DNA from: CALRWV02 sp943371965
GTDB lineage: Bacteria; Bacteroidota; JABWAT01
Reading direction: 5' to 3'
Assembly: GCA_943371965.1 (NCBI GenBank)
Contig: CALRWV020000005.1
Coordinates: 186,001 to 250,000, forward strand
DNA: 64,000 bases
Each line of letters starts with the position of its first letter. Position 1 is the first letter of the stretch. Shown in pieces: positions 52,794-62,144 of this stretch. The translations under genes were made by a program, and so were the position numbers. Below the pieces are notes generated by a model, which worked only from the letters and a program-made list of their open reading frames with translations, made no database searches and was not told where the DNA came from.

Positions 52794-52897
52794 TTGATTG
52801 TTCGTGACCTTGTCTGATTTGATAAAGGTGGATGCAAATCGTATTATTGCAGACCGATTTTTTAATGAAATTACACTCTTTCGATGGAGGATTCAAC

Positions 52898-55684
52898 GTG
52901 TCTTGGTGTAAACAATATATTTACCTCATCAGCCTTTCTATTCTGACTTTTGTCACTAGTGGATGCGGTGGTTCCGGAACAACAACCAATACAGTGATGC
53001 AACCCCAAGCAAAAGCCAATATTCCAACCGAAAAGCCAAACGAAGGTGCCGGTTGGGAATGGGTACTTCCCCAACCAACTGGAAATCATTTAACCTCAGT
53101 TTCATTTTCCAATGAAATGAGCGGGGTTGCTGTCGGATCACATGGAACAATTTTATCAACATCTGATGGCGGAAAAACATGGACTTCTTTAAAATCGGGT
53201 ACAATCCAAACCTTAAACGATGTTCAATTTGTTGATGCTCTTGTTGGATATGCAGTTGGATATCTTGGAACTGTACTGAAGACAATTGATGGTGGCAAAT
53301 CATGGACACGTATTCCAATTGGAACTCAAGCTCCATTAATGGCAGTTCAGTTTCTTGATGCAAATCATGGTTATGTTGTTTCCAATCAAGGATTTATAGC
53401 TAAAACTTCTGATGGCGCTCAAAGTTGGGTTGCTCTTTCATCCAATGTTTTTACCGATCTGAAAGGTCTTTCCTTTACTGATACTTCAAACGGCTGGGCA
53501 GTTGGAATGGCCGGAACAATTGTTCACACCAAAGATGCTGGAATTACATGGACACAGGAAAATTCAAGTGATGCAGGACTTGATATTCTATCTGTAAATG
53601 CATTAACAGCAGATAGAGCTCTTTCATATGGCGGAAATGGATTGATTCAGGATGTTTCTTTGGGAGCTGATACTTGGAAAGTCATTCCTTCAACATTCAA
53701 AGATGCAGTTTTGAATTCAGATTTCATTGATGCCGTAAATGGATGGCTTGTAACATCAGGTGGAAAAGTAATTAAAACCGGAAACGGTGGAATTACATGG
53801 GAAGTTATTCAAACACCTACTACCAACGAACTTTTATCAATTGACATGGTAACTTCACTTACTGGATACTCAGTTGGAAGAAACGGAACTATTCTAAAAA
53901 CGCAGGATGGTGGATTAAACTGGCAGCTTTTAAACGGAAAATCTTCTTCCACTGTAACCAATATCAATTTTTACACTGCAGATCTTGGATGGGCTGTTGG
54001 TTCAAACGGATTGGTTTTATTTTCAGGTGACCGTGGTCAGAATTGGATTCCTAAATCTGTTTCAGATGACGCGTCGTTAACAACGGTTGCTTTCAATGAT
54101 ACTTCAATAGGATATGTTGGAGGATTCAACGGCTACCTTGCAAAGACTGATAATCAGGGCAAAAATTGGAAAAAAGTTGGTTCTTTTGTTAAAAATATCA
54201 ATACAATTAATATGCTTTCAAAATCTATTGTCCTTGTTGGAGGAAATGAAGGCCTGATCGGAAAATCTGCTGATGGCGGGTTGACCTGGACTGTTCAAAA
54301 CTCAAATACACTTGAAAATATCAATAAAATCAAATTTCTGAATGGTGTTCTCGGATTTGCTGTCGGGAACAATGGTACTGTTTTAAGAACGATGGATGGT
54401 GGTTTATTCTGGAATAAACTTTCAATTCCTGATTCTGGAAATTATGTTGATATTGATTTTGCTTCCAAAGACAGAGGTTTTGCTGTCGGGAAGAAAAATA
54501 AAGTTTTAATGACTGAAGATGGTGGCATAACTTGGACAAAAGTGGAATTGCCCAACTCTGCAGATTCAAGTTTTACCGCACCTGACCTGGTTTCAGTTTC
54601 TTTGCCTACTGCAACTCAAGGTTTTATCGTCGGCAGCAATGGTTTGATTTATGAATCAATTGATGGTGGCTTTTCCTGGACGAGAAAACCAACTTCCAAA
54701 CATGCAAATGTTGTTGCAACTTCATTCACAAGTGAAAAACGTGGCTGGTTGCTGCTTCAAAACAATGATTTGCTTTACACCAATTCTTCCGCTGAAGAAT
54801 GGTTCTATTTCACCATGTTTTCTGAAACTGCGTTTACCAATATTTACGGCACAAAAAGCGGGGTTATTCTTGTTCCTTCAAGCAACGGAACAGTTTTGAA
54901 ATCTTTTGACGGTGGAGCCAATTATAAATATATCAGTACAGGTTCAAGCGCACCTGTATTCTCGATCAGCGGACAGGGAAATAATTTAATTGCTGTTGGT
55001 TTAAATGGTGTTTTCCGCTCAGATAATCAGGGTGATTCATGGACAAAGCAGGATGTCAGTGCAAGATATTCATACTACGGTTCAACTGTACTTTCAAATG
55101 GAAACAGTTTCGTTGTTGGTGCTGATGGTGCAATTTTCAAATCGATGAAAGGCAGCTGGTCCAAATCAAATACAGAATCAATTGAAAAACTGAATGCAGT
55201 AGCATTTGTTGATACAGCAAAAGGTTGGGCAGTTGGCAGATCCGGTCATGTTCTTTCAACAATTGATGGTGGAAGAAACTGGAGTCTGATTTCAACAGAA
55301 CCAAAAGAAGAATTGAATGATGTTGTTTTCTTTAACGATTCAGTTGGTTATGCAGTTGGAAGGGGCGGTTACATTGGAAGAACTTCTGATGGTGGCAGAA
55401 CCTGGACTAAACAGCAAAGTGTAACCAATGCAAACCTGAACAAAGCATTTTTTATCGATGAATCAACAGGATATGTTACCGGAAATAATGGACTGATTCT
55501 TTACACAAAGACCGGTGGCCAAAGTTGGGATGCCCAACCATTCCGTTCAGCTGTAAATATCCGTGGCGTTTATTTCTTCAATAATTTTACCGGAATTGCT
55601 GTAACAGAAAATGGATATATATTGAGAACAACTTCCGGTGGTTTTGAATTCACAGAAGGTAATTCTCCTTTCGCTGCGAATTGA
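52898..55684 (+). CDS. YCF48-like beta-propeller repeat lipoprotein
   Basis: 928 residues from the GTG at 52898, chosen because GGAGG lies 7 bases upstream and the product then begins with a lipoprotein signal, KQYIYLISLSILTFVTSG followed by Cys. The mature protein is about twenty repeats of ~42-45 residues with the pattern G-x-AVG-x-x-G-x-I-L-x-T-x-DGG-x-x-W (examples: GVAVGSHGTILSTSDGGKTW and GYAVGRGGYIGRTSDGGRTW), the YCF48/HCF136 type of beta-propeller blade. The repeats probably build two or more propellers on the cell surface or periplasmic face. Related proteins in photosynthetic cells aid complex assembly; here the role is unknown. No T9SS tail. Confidence 0.88.
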   Translation: MSWCKQYIYLISLSILTFVTSGCGGSGTTTNTVMQPQAKANIPTEKPNEGAGWEWVLPQPTGNHLTSVSFSNEMSGVAVGSHGTILSTSDGGKTWTSLKSGTIQTLNDVQFVDALVGYAVGYLGTVLKTIDGGKSWTRIPIGTQAPLMAVQFLDANHGYVVSNQGFIAKTSDGAQSWVALSSNVFTDLKGLSFTDTSNGWAVGMAGTIVHTKDAGITWTQENSSDAGLDILSVNALTADRALSYGGNGLIQDVSLGADTWKVIPSTFKDAVLNSDFIDAVNGWLVTSGGKVIKTGNGGITWEVIQTPTTNELLSIDMVTSLTGYSVGRNGTILKTQDGGLNWQLLNGKSSSTVTNINFYTADLGWAVGSNGLVLFSGDRGQNWIPKSVSDDASLTTVAFNDTSIGYVGGFNGYLAKTDNQGKNWKKVGSFVKNINTINMLSKSIVLVGGNEGLIGKSADGGLTWTVQNSNTLENINKIKFLNGVLGFAVGNNGTVLRTMDGGLFWNKLSIPDSGNYVDIDFASKDRGFAVGKKNKVLMTEDGGITWTKVELPNSADSSFTAPDLVSVSLPTATQGFIVGSNGLIYESIDGGFSWTRKPTSKHANVVATSFTSEKRGWLLLQNNDLLYTNSSAEEWFYFTMFSETAFTNIYGTKSGVILVPSSNGTVLKSFDGGANYKYISTGSSAPVFSISGQGNNLIAVGLNGVFRSDNQGDSWTKQDVSARYSYYGSTVLSNGNSFVVGADGAIFKSMKGSWSKSNTESIEKLNAVAFVDTAKGWAVGRSGHVLSTIDGGRNWSLISTEPKEELNDVVFFNDSVGYAVGRGGYIGRTSDGGRTWTKQQSVTNANLNKAFFIDESTGYVTGNNGLILYTKTGGQSWDAQPFRSAVNIRGVYFFNNFTGIAVTENGYILRTTSGGFEFTEGNSPFAAN

Positions 55685-55694
55685 ATTTTAACAG

Positions 55695-55763
55695 TCATGG
55701 TGAGCCTGTCGAACCATGACCTGATCTTACCAGGTTGGTCTTCCTTCAGACAGGTTCAGGAAG
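55695..55763. repeat. Intergenic palindrome (TCATGGTGAGCCTGTCGAACC type)
   Basis: TCATGGT / ACCATGA (55695-55701, 55713-55719) around GAGCCTGTCGA, followed by a second small palindrome CTTCCT / AGGAAG (55740-55745, 55758-55763) that contains ACAGGTTCAGG, a degraded inverse copy of the first element. It fills the gap between the YCF48 and TPR genes and belongs to a dispersed intergenic type. Confidence 0.7.
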
Positions 55764-55785
55764 ATTTTCTTTTTATTTTTTTTCC

Positions 55786-57099
55786 ATGCTTGATCTCAGA
55801 TTTCAGGAACAGTTCGGTGGTGTTTTTAACCGCTTCAAAACAAACCCGCTGGGTACCAGAGTTCTGATTGAAATCAACTCTCCTACAGTAAAGTCAAAAC
55901 TTATTCCTTTTTTTCAGAACAAGGTTTCAGAATTAGGTTACTTTCCTGTTGAACTGAATTTAACCAAAAAAACACCGGTTCAGAATCAAATAGAAGAACT
56001 TATAAAAAAATATCCATTTAAAAAAATTGTCTTTATATGTTCTGACCTTAGTGCTTTTTATTCAGAATTCCCTTCTGAAAAAGATGCGACAGAATATTTG
56101 GACCGTTCCATTCCTTCTTTTAATATTTTCCAGCATTCATTTTCATTTTGGGTTCCAACCCACATATTTGATTCCATTTACCATTTTGCTCCCAATCTTA
56201 TGAATTTTACTACTGAAAAGGTAAAATTCCGTCTGAACAGTGATCTACCTTTGGCAGCAGAATATGCGATGGGCAGCCGTCAGAGTTTGAAGATTAGGGA
56301 ACAAAAAATTGAGATTCTTGAGAATCAGCTTGAGGAAACAATAAAAAAGAAACAGGGTGAAATCCAGAAAATCAATATTCTTCAAACGCTGACAAAAAGC
56401 TACTTTGACCATCAGGAATACGAAAAAGCATTTGAAGCTTATACAGAATGTGTAGATTCAGGAATGTCTAATGTATACAATGTTGCTTACTACAAAAATC
56501 AGATGGGCATCATTTATCACATCTGGGGACGATTCGATAAAGCACTCGAACAGTATCTTGAAGCCAAACAAATCCGTGAAAATCTGAATGATAAGGAAGG
56601 ATTGGCTTCAACTTACCATCAACTGGGAATCATTAATCAGGATTTGGGTGATTATTCAGCTGCAATAGATTTCTACAATAAAAGTAAATTATTTGCGGAA
56701 GAACTCGAAGACATTCGCAACAAAGCACACACAGTCATGAACATTGGCACTGTCTATATGAATCTTGGAAATCTTCAGGGAGCATTTGAATGTTTCAAAG
56801 AAGCATTGGAAATATACAGAAAATATGATAATCAAAGGGGGATTGCCCTCTGTCTGTCACATATCGGCAAGATTCAGATGGAGAATCAGAAATTTGAGAA
56901 TGCATTGAAATATCTTCTGATCAGCCGTTACATGTATGAAAAACTGAATACACTGACAATGGTGAAAATAATTGACACAAACCTTGAATATATTCGTCAG
57001 CAGGTAGGTGACGTAGAGTTTATGAATCTGCGTGATTCAATAAAAAACTCAATGGATTCACGCGAAAAAGAAGATATGAAAATGAAATCGGTAGAATAA
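55786..57099 (+). CDS. TPR protein with unassigned N-terminal domain
   Basis: 437 residues from the ATG at 55786 (MLDLRFQEQF). An upstream TTG in frame at 55735 lies inside the palindromic repeat and is rejected. Residues ~1-165 form a domain I do not recognise (KKIVFICSDLSAFYSEFPSE). A short coiled coil (about 180-205) leads to five or six TPR units (about 210-400; for example LGIINQDLGDYSAAIDFYNKSK and IGTVYMNLGNLQGAFECFKEAL). No signal peptide. The stop abuts the ATG of the ABC exporter at 57100, suggesting translational coupling and a common task. Confidence 0.75.
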   Translation: MLDLRFQEQFGGVFNRFKTNPLGTRVLIEINSPTVKSKLIPFFQNKVSELGYFPVELNLTKKTPVQNQIEELIKKYPFKKIVFICSDLSAFYSEFPSEKDATEYLDRSIPSFNIFQHSFSFWVPTHIFDSIYHFAPNLMNFTTEKVKFRLNSDLPLAAEYAMGSRQSLKIREQKIEILENQLEETIKKKQGEIQKINILQTLTKSYFDHQEYEKAFEAYTECVDSGMSNVYNVAYYKNQMGIIYHIWGRFDKALEQYLEAKQIRENLNDKEGLASTYHQLGIINQDLGDYSAAIDFYNKSKLFAEELEDIRNKAHTVMNIGTVYMNLGNLQGAFECFKEALEIYRKYDNQRGIALCLSHIGKIQMENQKFENALKYLLISRYMYEKLNTLTMVKIIDTNLEYIRQQVGDVEFMNLRDSIKNSMDSREKEDMKMKSVE

Positions 57100-58872
57100 A
57101 TGACCCAGGAAAAATCCAAAAACCAGCTTTCCGCCTTAAAAAATCTCAATCACTACCTTCTCAAATACAAAAAAAAACTCGGTCTCGGAATTTTATTTAT
57201 TCTTCTGACAAACAGTTTCAATGTTTTGGGTCCTGTTTATATTTCCAAAGCAATTGATTCACTGAAAAATTCAATTGATTACCAATCTCTTGTTATTTAT
57301 TCTCTCCTGATCATCTCATTTGCAGTCGGACGCGGTTTGTTCCTTTTTCTTGTTAGACAGACCGTAATTGTTTTAAGCCGTGAAATCGAGTTTGATTTGC
57401 GGAATGATCTTTATTCTCATCTTCAGAAACTGCCTCTGAAATATTTCCGGAAAAACAGTACCGGTGATATCATGGCCAGAAATACGAATGATATCAATGC
57501 AGTCCGGAATTATCTTGGTCCCGGAATAATGTACTCATCCAACACGATTATGGCATTTGTTTTTATAATACCAATCATGTTTCTTTTAAATGTTAAACTT
57601 GCATTGATTGCGCTGCTTCCTCTTCCGCTAATGTCTTTTCTGGTTTTTAAAATGGGAAAGAAAATTCACGTAACCTATACTGATATTCAGGCACAATATT
57701 CAACACTGACTTCACGTGTTCAGGAAAACCTGAGTGGAATCAGAATAGTAAAATCGTATGGCCGTGAACTTTTTGAAATTGATGAATTCAACAAACTCAA
57801 TGAGAATTATTACCGGAAAAACCTGAAATTGACCCGGTATCAGGCATTTTTCTATTCAGGAATGGCATTTTTTATCGGGCTTTCAGTTGTTCTTGTTATC
57901 TGGTTTGGCGGAATGGAAGTGATGAAAGGAAACCTAACACTCGGACATCTTGCCCAGTTTCTTATTTATGTCGGAATGCTGATTTGGCCGATGATTGCAC
58001 TGGGTTGGGTTATCAATATTCTTCAACAGGCATCGGCATCCCAAATACGGATTATGCAGATTATGAATGAAAAACCTGAGATTAATGATAATGCAGAAAC
58101 TGACAACTCAATTCAGGAAATCAAAGGTAAAATTGAATTTAAAAATGTCGTGTTCAATTACAATTCTGACAGAAAAACGCTGGAGAACATTTCCTTCTCA
58201 ATTGAACCCGGAAAAATTCTGGCGATAACCGGTCATACCGGAAGCGGAAAAACAACATTGGTTAATTTGATTGGAAGATTATATGAGATTGATTCCGGTG
58301 AAATCTTAATTGATGAAAAGCCAATCAGAAAAATACCATTGAAAGTTTTGAGAAATTCAATTGGATATGTTCCGCAGGAAACTTTTTTGTTCAGTGATAC
58401 GATCAGAAACAATATCGGATTTGGTGTAGAATATTTTGATGATGAGAAAATTATTGATGCAGCATCAATTGCTCAGATACGGGAAAATATTGAAGAATTT
58501 CCAAATAAATTTGAAACATTTGTCGGGGAACGCGGCATTACACTTTCAGGCGGACAAAAACAAAGAACCAGTATAGCCCGTGCATTACTTCGCAGACCTC
58601 AAATCCTTATTTTGGATGATTGTCTTTCTGCAGTTGATACACAAACCGAAGATCTCATTTTGCAGCAGCTCAGAACTGTGATGAAGGAACGGACTTCCAT
58701 TATTATTTCACACCGGATTTCTACCATAAAAGATGCAGATGCCATTTTGGTTCTTAAGGATGGAAAAATTGTTGAAATCGGAAATCACCAGCAGCTTCTT
58801 CTTCAAAAAGGATATTATCAATCTCTTTATCAGAAACAATTGCTTGAAGAAGAATTGAAAGCTTTAATATAG
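57100..58872 (+). CDS. ABC exporter half (degenerate Walker B type), first partner of a heterodimer
   Basis: 590 residues: six membrane helices (about 15-325) and an ATPase domain (about 340-580). Walker A is TGHTGSGKTT (about 385), the signature is LSGGQKQR (intact), the H-loop is IISHRIST. The residue after Walker B aspartate is Asp (LILDDCLSAVD) where a catalytic Glu is normal. That is the hallmark of the weak half of heterodimeric exporters such as TM287/288, LmrCD or MdlAB. The gene at 60279 has the complementary pattern. Substrate: lipid or drug-like molecule, unknown. Confidence 0.93.
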   Translation: MTQEKSKNQLSALKNLNHYLLKYKKKLGLGILFILLTNSFNVLGPVYISKAIDSLKNSIDYQSLVIYSLLIISFAVGRGLFLFLVRQTVIVLSREIEFDLRNDLYSHLQKLPLKYFRKNSTGDIMARNTNDINAVRNYLGPGIMYSSNTIMAFVFIIPIMFLLNVKLALIALLPLPLMSFLVFKMGKKIHVTYTDIQAQYSTLTSRVQENLSGIRIVKSYGRELFEIDEFNKLNENYYRKNLKLTRYQAFFYSGMAFFIGLSVVLVIWFGGMEVMKGNLTLGHLAQFLIYVGMLIWPMIALGWVINILQQASASQIRIMQIMNEKPEINDNAETDNSIQEIKGKIEFKNVVFNYNSDRKTLENISFSIEPGKILAITGHTGSGKTTLVNLIGRLYEIDSGEILIDEKPIRKIPLKVLRNSIGYVPQETFLFSDTIRNNIGFGVEYFDDEKIIDAASIAQIRENIEEFPNKFETFVGERGITLSGGQKQRTSIARALLRRPQILILDDCLSAVDTQTEDLILQQLRTVMKERTSIIISHRISTIKDADAILVLKDGKIVEIGNHQQLLLQKGYYQSLYQKQLLEEELKALI

Positions 58873-58903
58873 TTCAGAATCAAATCCGAAAATTTAAAAC
58901 CAG

Positions 58904-59815
58904 TTGAAAATTACAATCCTCGGAACCAGTTCGGCTGTTCCATTGCCTAACAGAAATCTTTCGGGAACATTGCTTCATTATGAAAATGAATATGTTCTGT
59001 TTGATTGTGGTGAAGGTACCCAGTTTCATTTAAAGAAATTGGCAATTCACACCGGGAGAATTCGTGTCATATGTATAACCCATCTTCATGGCGATCATGT
59101 ATTCGGGTTGTTGGGATTGTTGAGTGGATTGTATTTTGGAGATGATTCAACGGTTCTGACTTTGATTGGTCCAAAGGGATTGAAATCACTTTTGGATGTC
59201 AGTTTGCAGAACCAGCAATTTCACATTAATTATAAATATCAGATTATTGAGTTGGACTTTACCGAAAATCCAAAAATAATATTTGAGACTGACAGATATG
59301 AAATCCGGACAATTAGTTTGGATCATCGTATTCCTGCATTCGGATACCGTTTTCAGGAAAAAAACCGGTCAGGAAGCGTCAATCTCGAAAAAGTGGAAAA
59401 GCATGGAATTGAAATTGGACCAAAACTGAAAGAGCTGAAAAAAGGAAACTCAATTCAGGCAACTGATGGGCATTGGGTTTTGCCAGAAGAAATTCTTGAT
59501 CCGCCAAAAATCGGAAAATCATTTTGTTACCTGACCGATACACGTTACTGTGAACGGACTATCAAACTTGCTGAACACGCAGATCTGATCATGCACGAAT
59601 CAACTTATCTTGAAGAAATGAAAGAGAAAGCAATTCAAACCGGACATTCCACTTCGCTTGATGCTGGAACAATTGCAAAAAATGCAAAAGTGGGAAAACT
59701 GATTCTATTTCACTTCAGTTCAAGATATGTCAGGCTAAAACCTTTGTTGGATGAAGCAAAATCTGTTTTCGAAAATACAATTCTGGGAAAAGATTTGGAA
59801 TCGTATGAAGTTTAA
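58904..59815 (+). CDS. rnz: Ribonuclease Z
   Basis: 303 residues with a TTG start (LKITILGTSSAVPLPNRN). The zinc motif HLHGDHVFGLLG (about 62-73) is complete, followed by the GPKGL strand, the LDHRIPAFGYRF histidine block (about 138), the CYLTDTRYC metal aspartate region (about 207), HESTYL (about 230) and the family HFSSRY (about 270). It trims tRNA 3' trailers. The TTG start has weak upstream purines only. It follows the first ABC half by 31 bases and is probably in the same transcript. Confidence 0.95.
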   Translation: MKITILGTSSAVPLPNRNLSGTLLHYENEYVLFDCGEGTQFHLKKLAIHTGRIRVICITHLHGDHVFGLLGLLSGLYFGDDSTVLTLIGPKGLKSLLDVSLQNQQFHINYKYQIIELDFTENPKIIFETDRYEIRTISLDHRIPAFGYRFQEKNRSGSVNLEKVEKHGIEIGPKLKELKKGNSIQATDGHWVLPEEILDPPKIGKSFCYLTDTRYCERTIKLAEHADLIMHESTYLEEMKEKAIQTGHSTSLDAGTIAKNAKVGKLILFHFSSRYVRLKPLLDEAKSVFENTILGKDLESYEV

Positions 59816-60272
59816 AGTCATTGACCATTGACGATAGACCATAGTCCATAGCAATACAGGAAATAATAAAATGGCTTTTAAATTTGAAAAATTATTGGTT
59901 TGGCAGAAGGCTCTTGATTTTACGGTTGAAATTCATAAATTGACAAAGTCATTTCCAAAGGATGAATTATTTATTCTATCGGGTCAAGTTAAACGAGCAG
60001 CAGATTCTATTGCTTTGAATATTGCAGAAGGATCAACCGGACAAAGCGATACTGAATTCAGAAAATTTATTGGTTATTCATTAAGGTCTGCAATTGAAGT
60101 TGTTGCATGTCTGCACATTGCAAAAAAGAGGAATCTGATTCCAAATGATAAGTTTGAGACGCTTTATGAAGAAGCAACTGTAATAATCAAAATGCTTCAA
60201 GCCTTGAAGAAGACATTAAACAAGTAAGAACTAATTTTTGCTATGGTCTGCCGACTAATGGCTATGGACTAA
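59816..60272. mobile_element. Cassette: S23-type gene flanked by inverted GACCATAGTCCATAGC-type repeats
   Basis: Left flank 59816-59853 contains CATTGACCATTGACGATAGACC and GACCATAGTCCATAGC; right flank 60239-60270 contains GCTATGGTCTGCCGAC and GCTATGGACT, the reverse complement. Each side is a small array of CTATGG(A/T)CT-like units. The unit is ~457 bases and holds only the four-helix-bundle gene. There is no transposase, so mobility is inferred from the boundaries. The cassette lies between rnz and the second ABC gene. Confidence 0.55.
59871..60227 (+). CDS. Four-helix bundle protein, S23 / rRNA intervening-sequence family
   Basis: 118 residues, the usual size. Family pattern: FEKLLVWQKALDFTVEIHKLTKSFP (key phrase LLVWQKALDF at 7-16), GQVKRAADSIALNIAEGS (about 37-54), and KFIGYSLRSAIEVVACLHIA (about 63-82). 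These proteins form pentameric four-helix bundles related to the Avd accessory protein of diversity-generating retroelements; members are encoded inside 23S rRNA intervening sequences in Leptospira and as lone chromosomal genes elsewhere. Function unknown. A purine-rich ACAGGAAA precedes the ATG. No rRNA or reverse transcriptase is nearby. Confidence 0.9.
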   Translation: MAFKFEKLLVWQKALDFTVEIHKLTKSFPKDELFILSGQVKRAADSIALNIAEGSTGQSDTEFRKFIGYSLRSAIEVVACLHIAKKRNLIPNDKFETLYEEATVIIKMLQALKKTLNK

Positions 60273-60278
60273 AAAAAC

Positions 60279-62066
60279 ATGTCTAACAATTTTATGCACG
60301 AAGATGAAGTTTCAGGAAAAACGTACGATTCAAAACTGATGAAGCGTTTGATCAGGTATGTTAAACCTCATAGGAAACTCGCATACTACGGAATTGGATT
60401 TTCGATAATTGCATCCATACTGGGTCCAATCCGTCCATATATCAGTCATATTGCTGTTGATGATTATATTTCAAAAGGAAATTGGGATGGACTTCAAACA
60501 ATCGGACTTGCTCTGATTGGAATTCTGATTCTTGAAGTTGTCTTTCAGTTTGGTCTAACTTATATGACGCAGTGGTTGGGTCAGAAAGCCATTTTTGATT
60601 TGCGGATTGAGATCTTCAGTTTTCTTCAACGGTTGAATCTTTCCTTTTTCGACAGGAATCCGTTAGGGCGTTTGATCTCAAGAGTAACTTCAGATGTTGA
60701 AGTTTTAAATGAACTTTTTGCCAGTGGTCTGGTTGCAGTTTTCGGTGATGTTTTCCGTTTGATATTTATTCTGATTCTGATGTTTTATACTGATTGGAAA
60801 CTGTCGTTTCTGATTCTTTCCGTATTGCCATTTATGCTGTATGCATCTTTTCTTTTCAGAAAAAAAGCAAGGGAAGCCTATCTGGATGTCAGAACTCAGG
60901 TTGCGAAAGTGATGTCGTTTTTGCAGGAACACATAACAGGCATGAGTGTGGTTCAGATTTTCAACCGTGAAGAACGTGAAGCAAAAAAATTCAGTCAGAT
61001 CAATGCAGAACACAGAGATGCAAACATCCGTGGCATTTTTTATTATTCAGTTTTTTATCCGGTCGTTGAACTGCTTTCCTCATTGGCACTTGCAATCATT
61101 ATTTGGTACGGGGGTGGTGAAGTCATCCAGAAATCTCTGACAATTGGAATACTATTTATGTTTATCCAATACGTTGAACAGTTCTTCCGTCCAATCCGTG
61201 ATTTGAGTGAAAAGTATGATATTATGCAACGGGCAATGGCGTCATCGGAACGGATTTTCAAATTGCTCGACCGTGATCCGTACATCGAAAAAAATGAAGG
61301 AGAATTCAAACCGGAAAAGATTTCAGGAAAAGTTGAATTTGAACACGTTTATTTTGCCTACAATGACGAAGAATGGATTTTGAAAGATGTATCATTCACA
61401 GTTAAGCCCGGAGAGAAAGTTGCAATTGTAGGGGCAACTGGATCCGGAAAAACAACTATCATCAGTTTGCTGAACAAGTTTTATGATTTACAGCGTGGTA
61501 AAATAAAAGTTGACGATTTTGAGTTGGAGAAGTTTGATCTGATTGCACTCCGTTCAAATATCGGTGTGGTGCTTCAGGAAATATTTTTATTTACCGGAAC
61601 AGTTTATGAAAACCTGACTTTGGGAAGAACCGATATTCCGATAGAACGTGTGATTGAAGTTTCAAAAATGGTTCATGCCCATGAATTCATTGAAAAACTT
61701 CCCGGTGGATACGAATTTAAATTGATGGAACGCGGTTCAAATTTATCTGTTGGACAGAGACAGCTTTTGAATTTTATCAGAATTCTTCTGTACGATCCTG
61801 CTATTGTAATTCTGGATGAAGCAACAAGTTCGGTTGATACTGAAACTGAACATCTGATTCAATTGGCAATCGAAAAAGTTCTTGAAAACAGAACTGCGAT
61901 TGTGATTGCACACCGGCTTTCAACCATTCACAAATCAGATAAAATAATTGTCCTTCACAAAGGTGTGATAAAGGAAATGGGTTCACATTCCGAGTTGTTA
62001 GGTCAGGATGGAATTTACAGAAAGTTGTATCAGTTGCAGTATAAGGAACAGGAAGTTGCGAATTAA
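60279..62066 (+). CDS. ABC exporter half (canonical Walker B, degenerate signature), second partner
   Basis: 595 residues: six membrane helices (about 30-340) and an ATPase domain (about 350-585). Walker A is GATGSGKTT (about 385), Walker B is IVILDEATSSVD with the catalytic Glu, the H-loop is VIAHRLST, but the signature is LSVGQ rather than LSGGQ. This is the strong-ATPase half of a heterodimeric exporter; its altered signature pairs with the Asp-type Walker B of the gene at 57100 in the degenerate site. The ATG comes 7 bases after the cassette repeat and lacks a visible ribosome site. It resembles MdlB/TM288. Confidence 0.93.
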   Translation: MSNNFMHEDEVSGKTYDSKLMKRLIRYVKPHRKLAYYGIGFSIIASILGPIRPYISHIAVDDYISKGNWDGLQTIGLALIGILILEVVFQFGLTYMTQWLGQKAIFDLRIEIFSFLQRLNLSFFDRNPLGRLISRVTSDVEVLNELFASGLVAVFGDVFRLIFILILMFYTDWKLSFLILSVLPFMLYASFLFRKKAREAYLDVRTQVAKVMSFLQEHITGMSVVQIFNREEREAKKFSQINAEHRDANIRGIFYYSVFYPVVELLSSLALAIIIWYGGGEVIQKSLTIGILFMFIQYVEQFFRPIRDLSEKYDIMQRAMASSERIFKLLDRDPYIEKNEGEFKPEKISGKVEFEHVYFAYNDEEWILKDVSFTVKPGEKVAIVGATGSGKTTIISLLNKFYDLQRGKIKVDDFELEKFDLIALRSNIGVVLQEIFLFTGTVYENLTLGRTDIPIERVIEVSKMVHAHEFIEKLPGGYEFKLMERGSNLSVGQRQLLNFIRILLYDPAIVILDEATSSVDTETEHLIQLAIEKVLENRTAIVIAHRLSTIHKSDKIIVLHKGVIKEMGSHSELLGQDGIYRKLYQLQYKEQEVAN

Positions 62067-62136
62067 TTAAGAATTGAGAATTAAGAATGTGGGATTATTG
62101 AATTAATCCAAAATTCAACATTTAACATCCAACATT
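62067..62136. repeat. AT-rich tandem repeats in a convergent gap
   Basis: TTAAGAATTGAGAATTAAGAATG (copies of GAATT(A/G)AGAATT) followed by AAATTCAACATTTAACATCCAACATT (three units of a TTCAACATT-like 9-mer). Short intergenic repeat arrays of this sort are scattered in related genomes. No terminator hairpin was found between the two convergent genes. Confidence 0.55.
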
Positions 62137-62144
62137 TTAAATAT

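Noticed and set aside
52832..52897. Start of the YCF48 protein at ATG 52832
   Set aside because: The GTG at 52898 has GGAGG at the right distance and starts a clean lipoprotein signal; the extension would put 22 residues before it.
55735..55785. Longer form of the TPR protein starting at TTG 55735
   Set aside because: The extension is encoded by the palindromic repeat and has no ribosome site; the ATG at 55786 fits better.
59871..60227. S23 gene as part of a 23S rRNA intervening sequence or of a diversity-generating retroelement
   Set aside because: No rRNA sequence flanks it, and no reverse transcriptase or variable-repeat pair is in the window.
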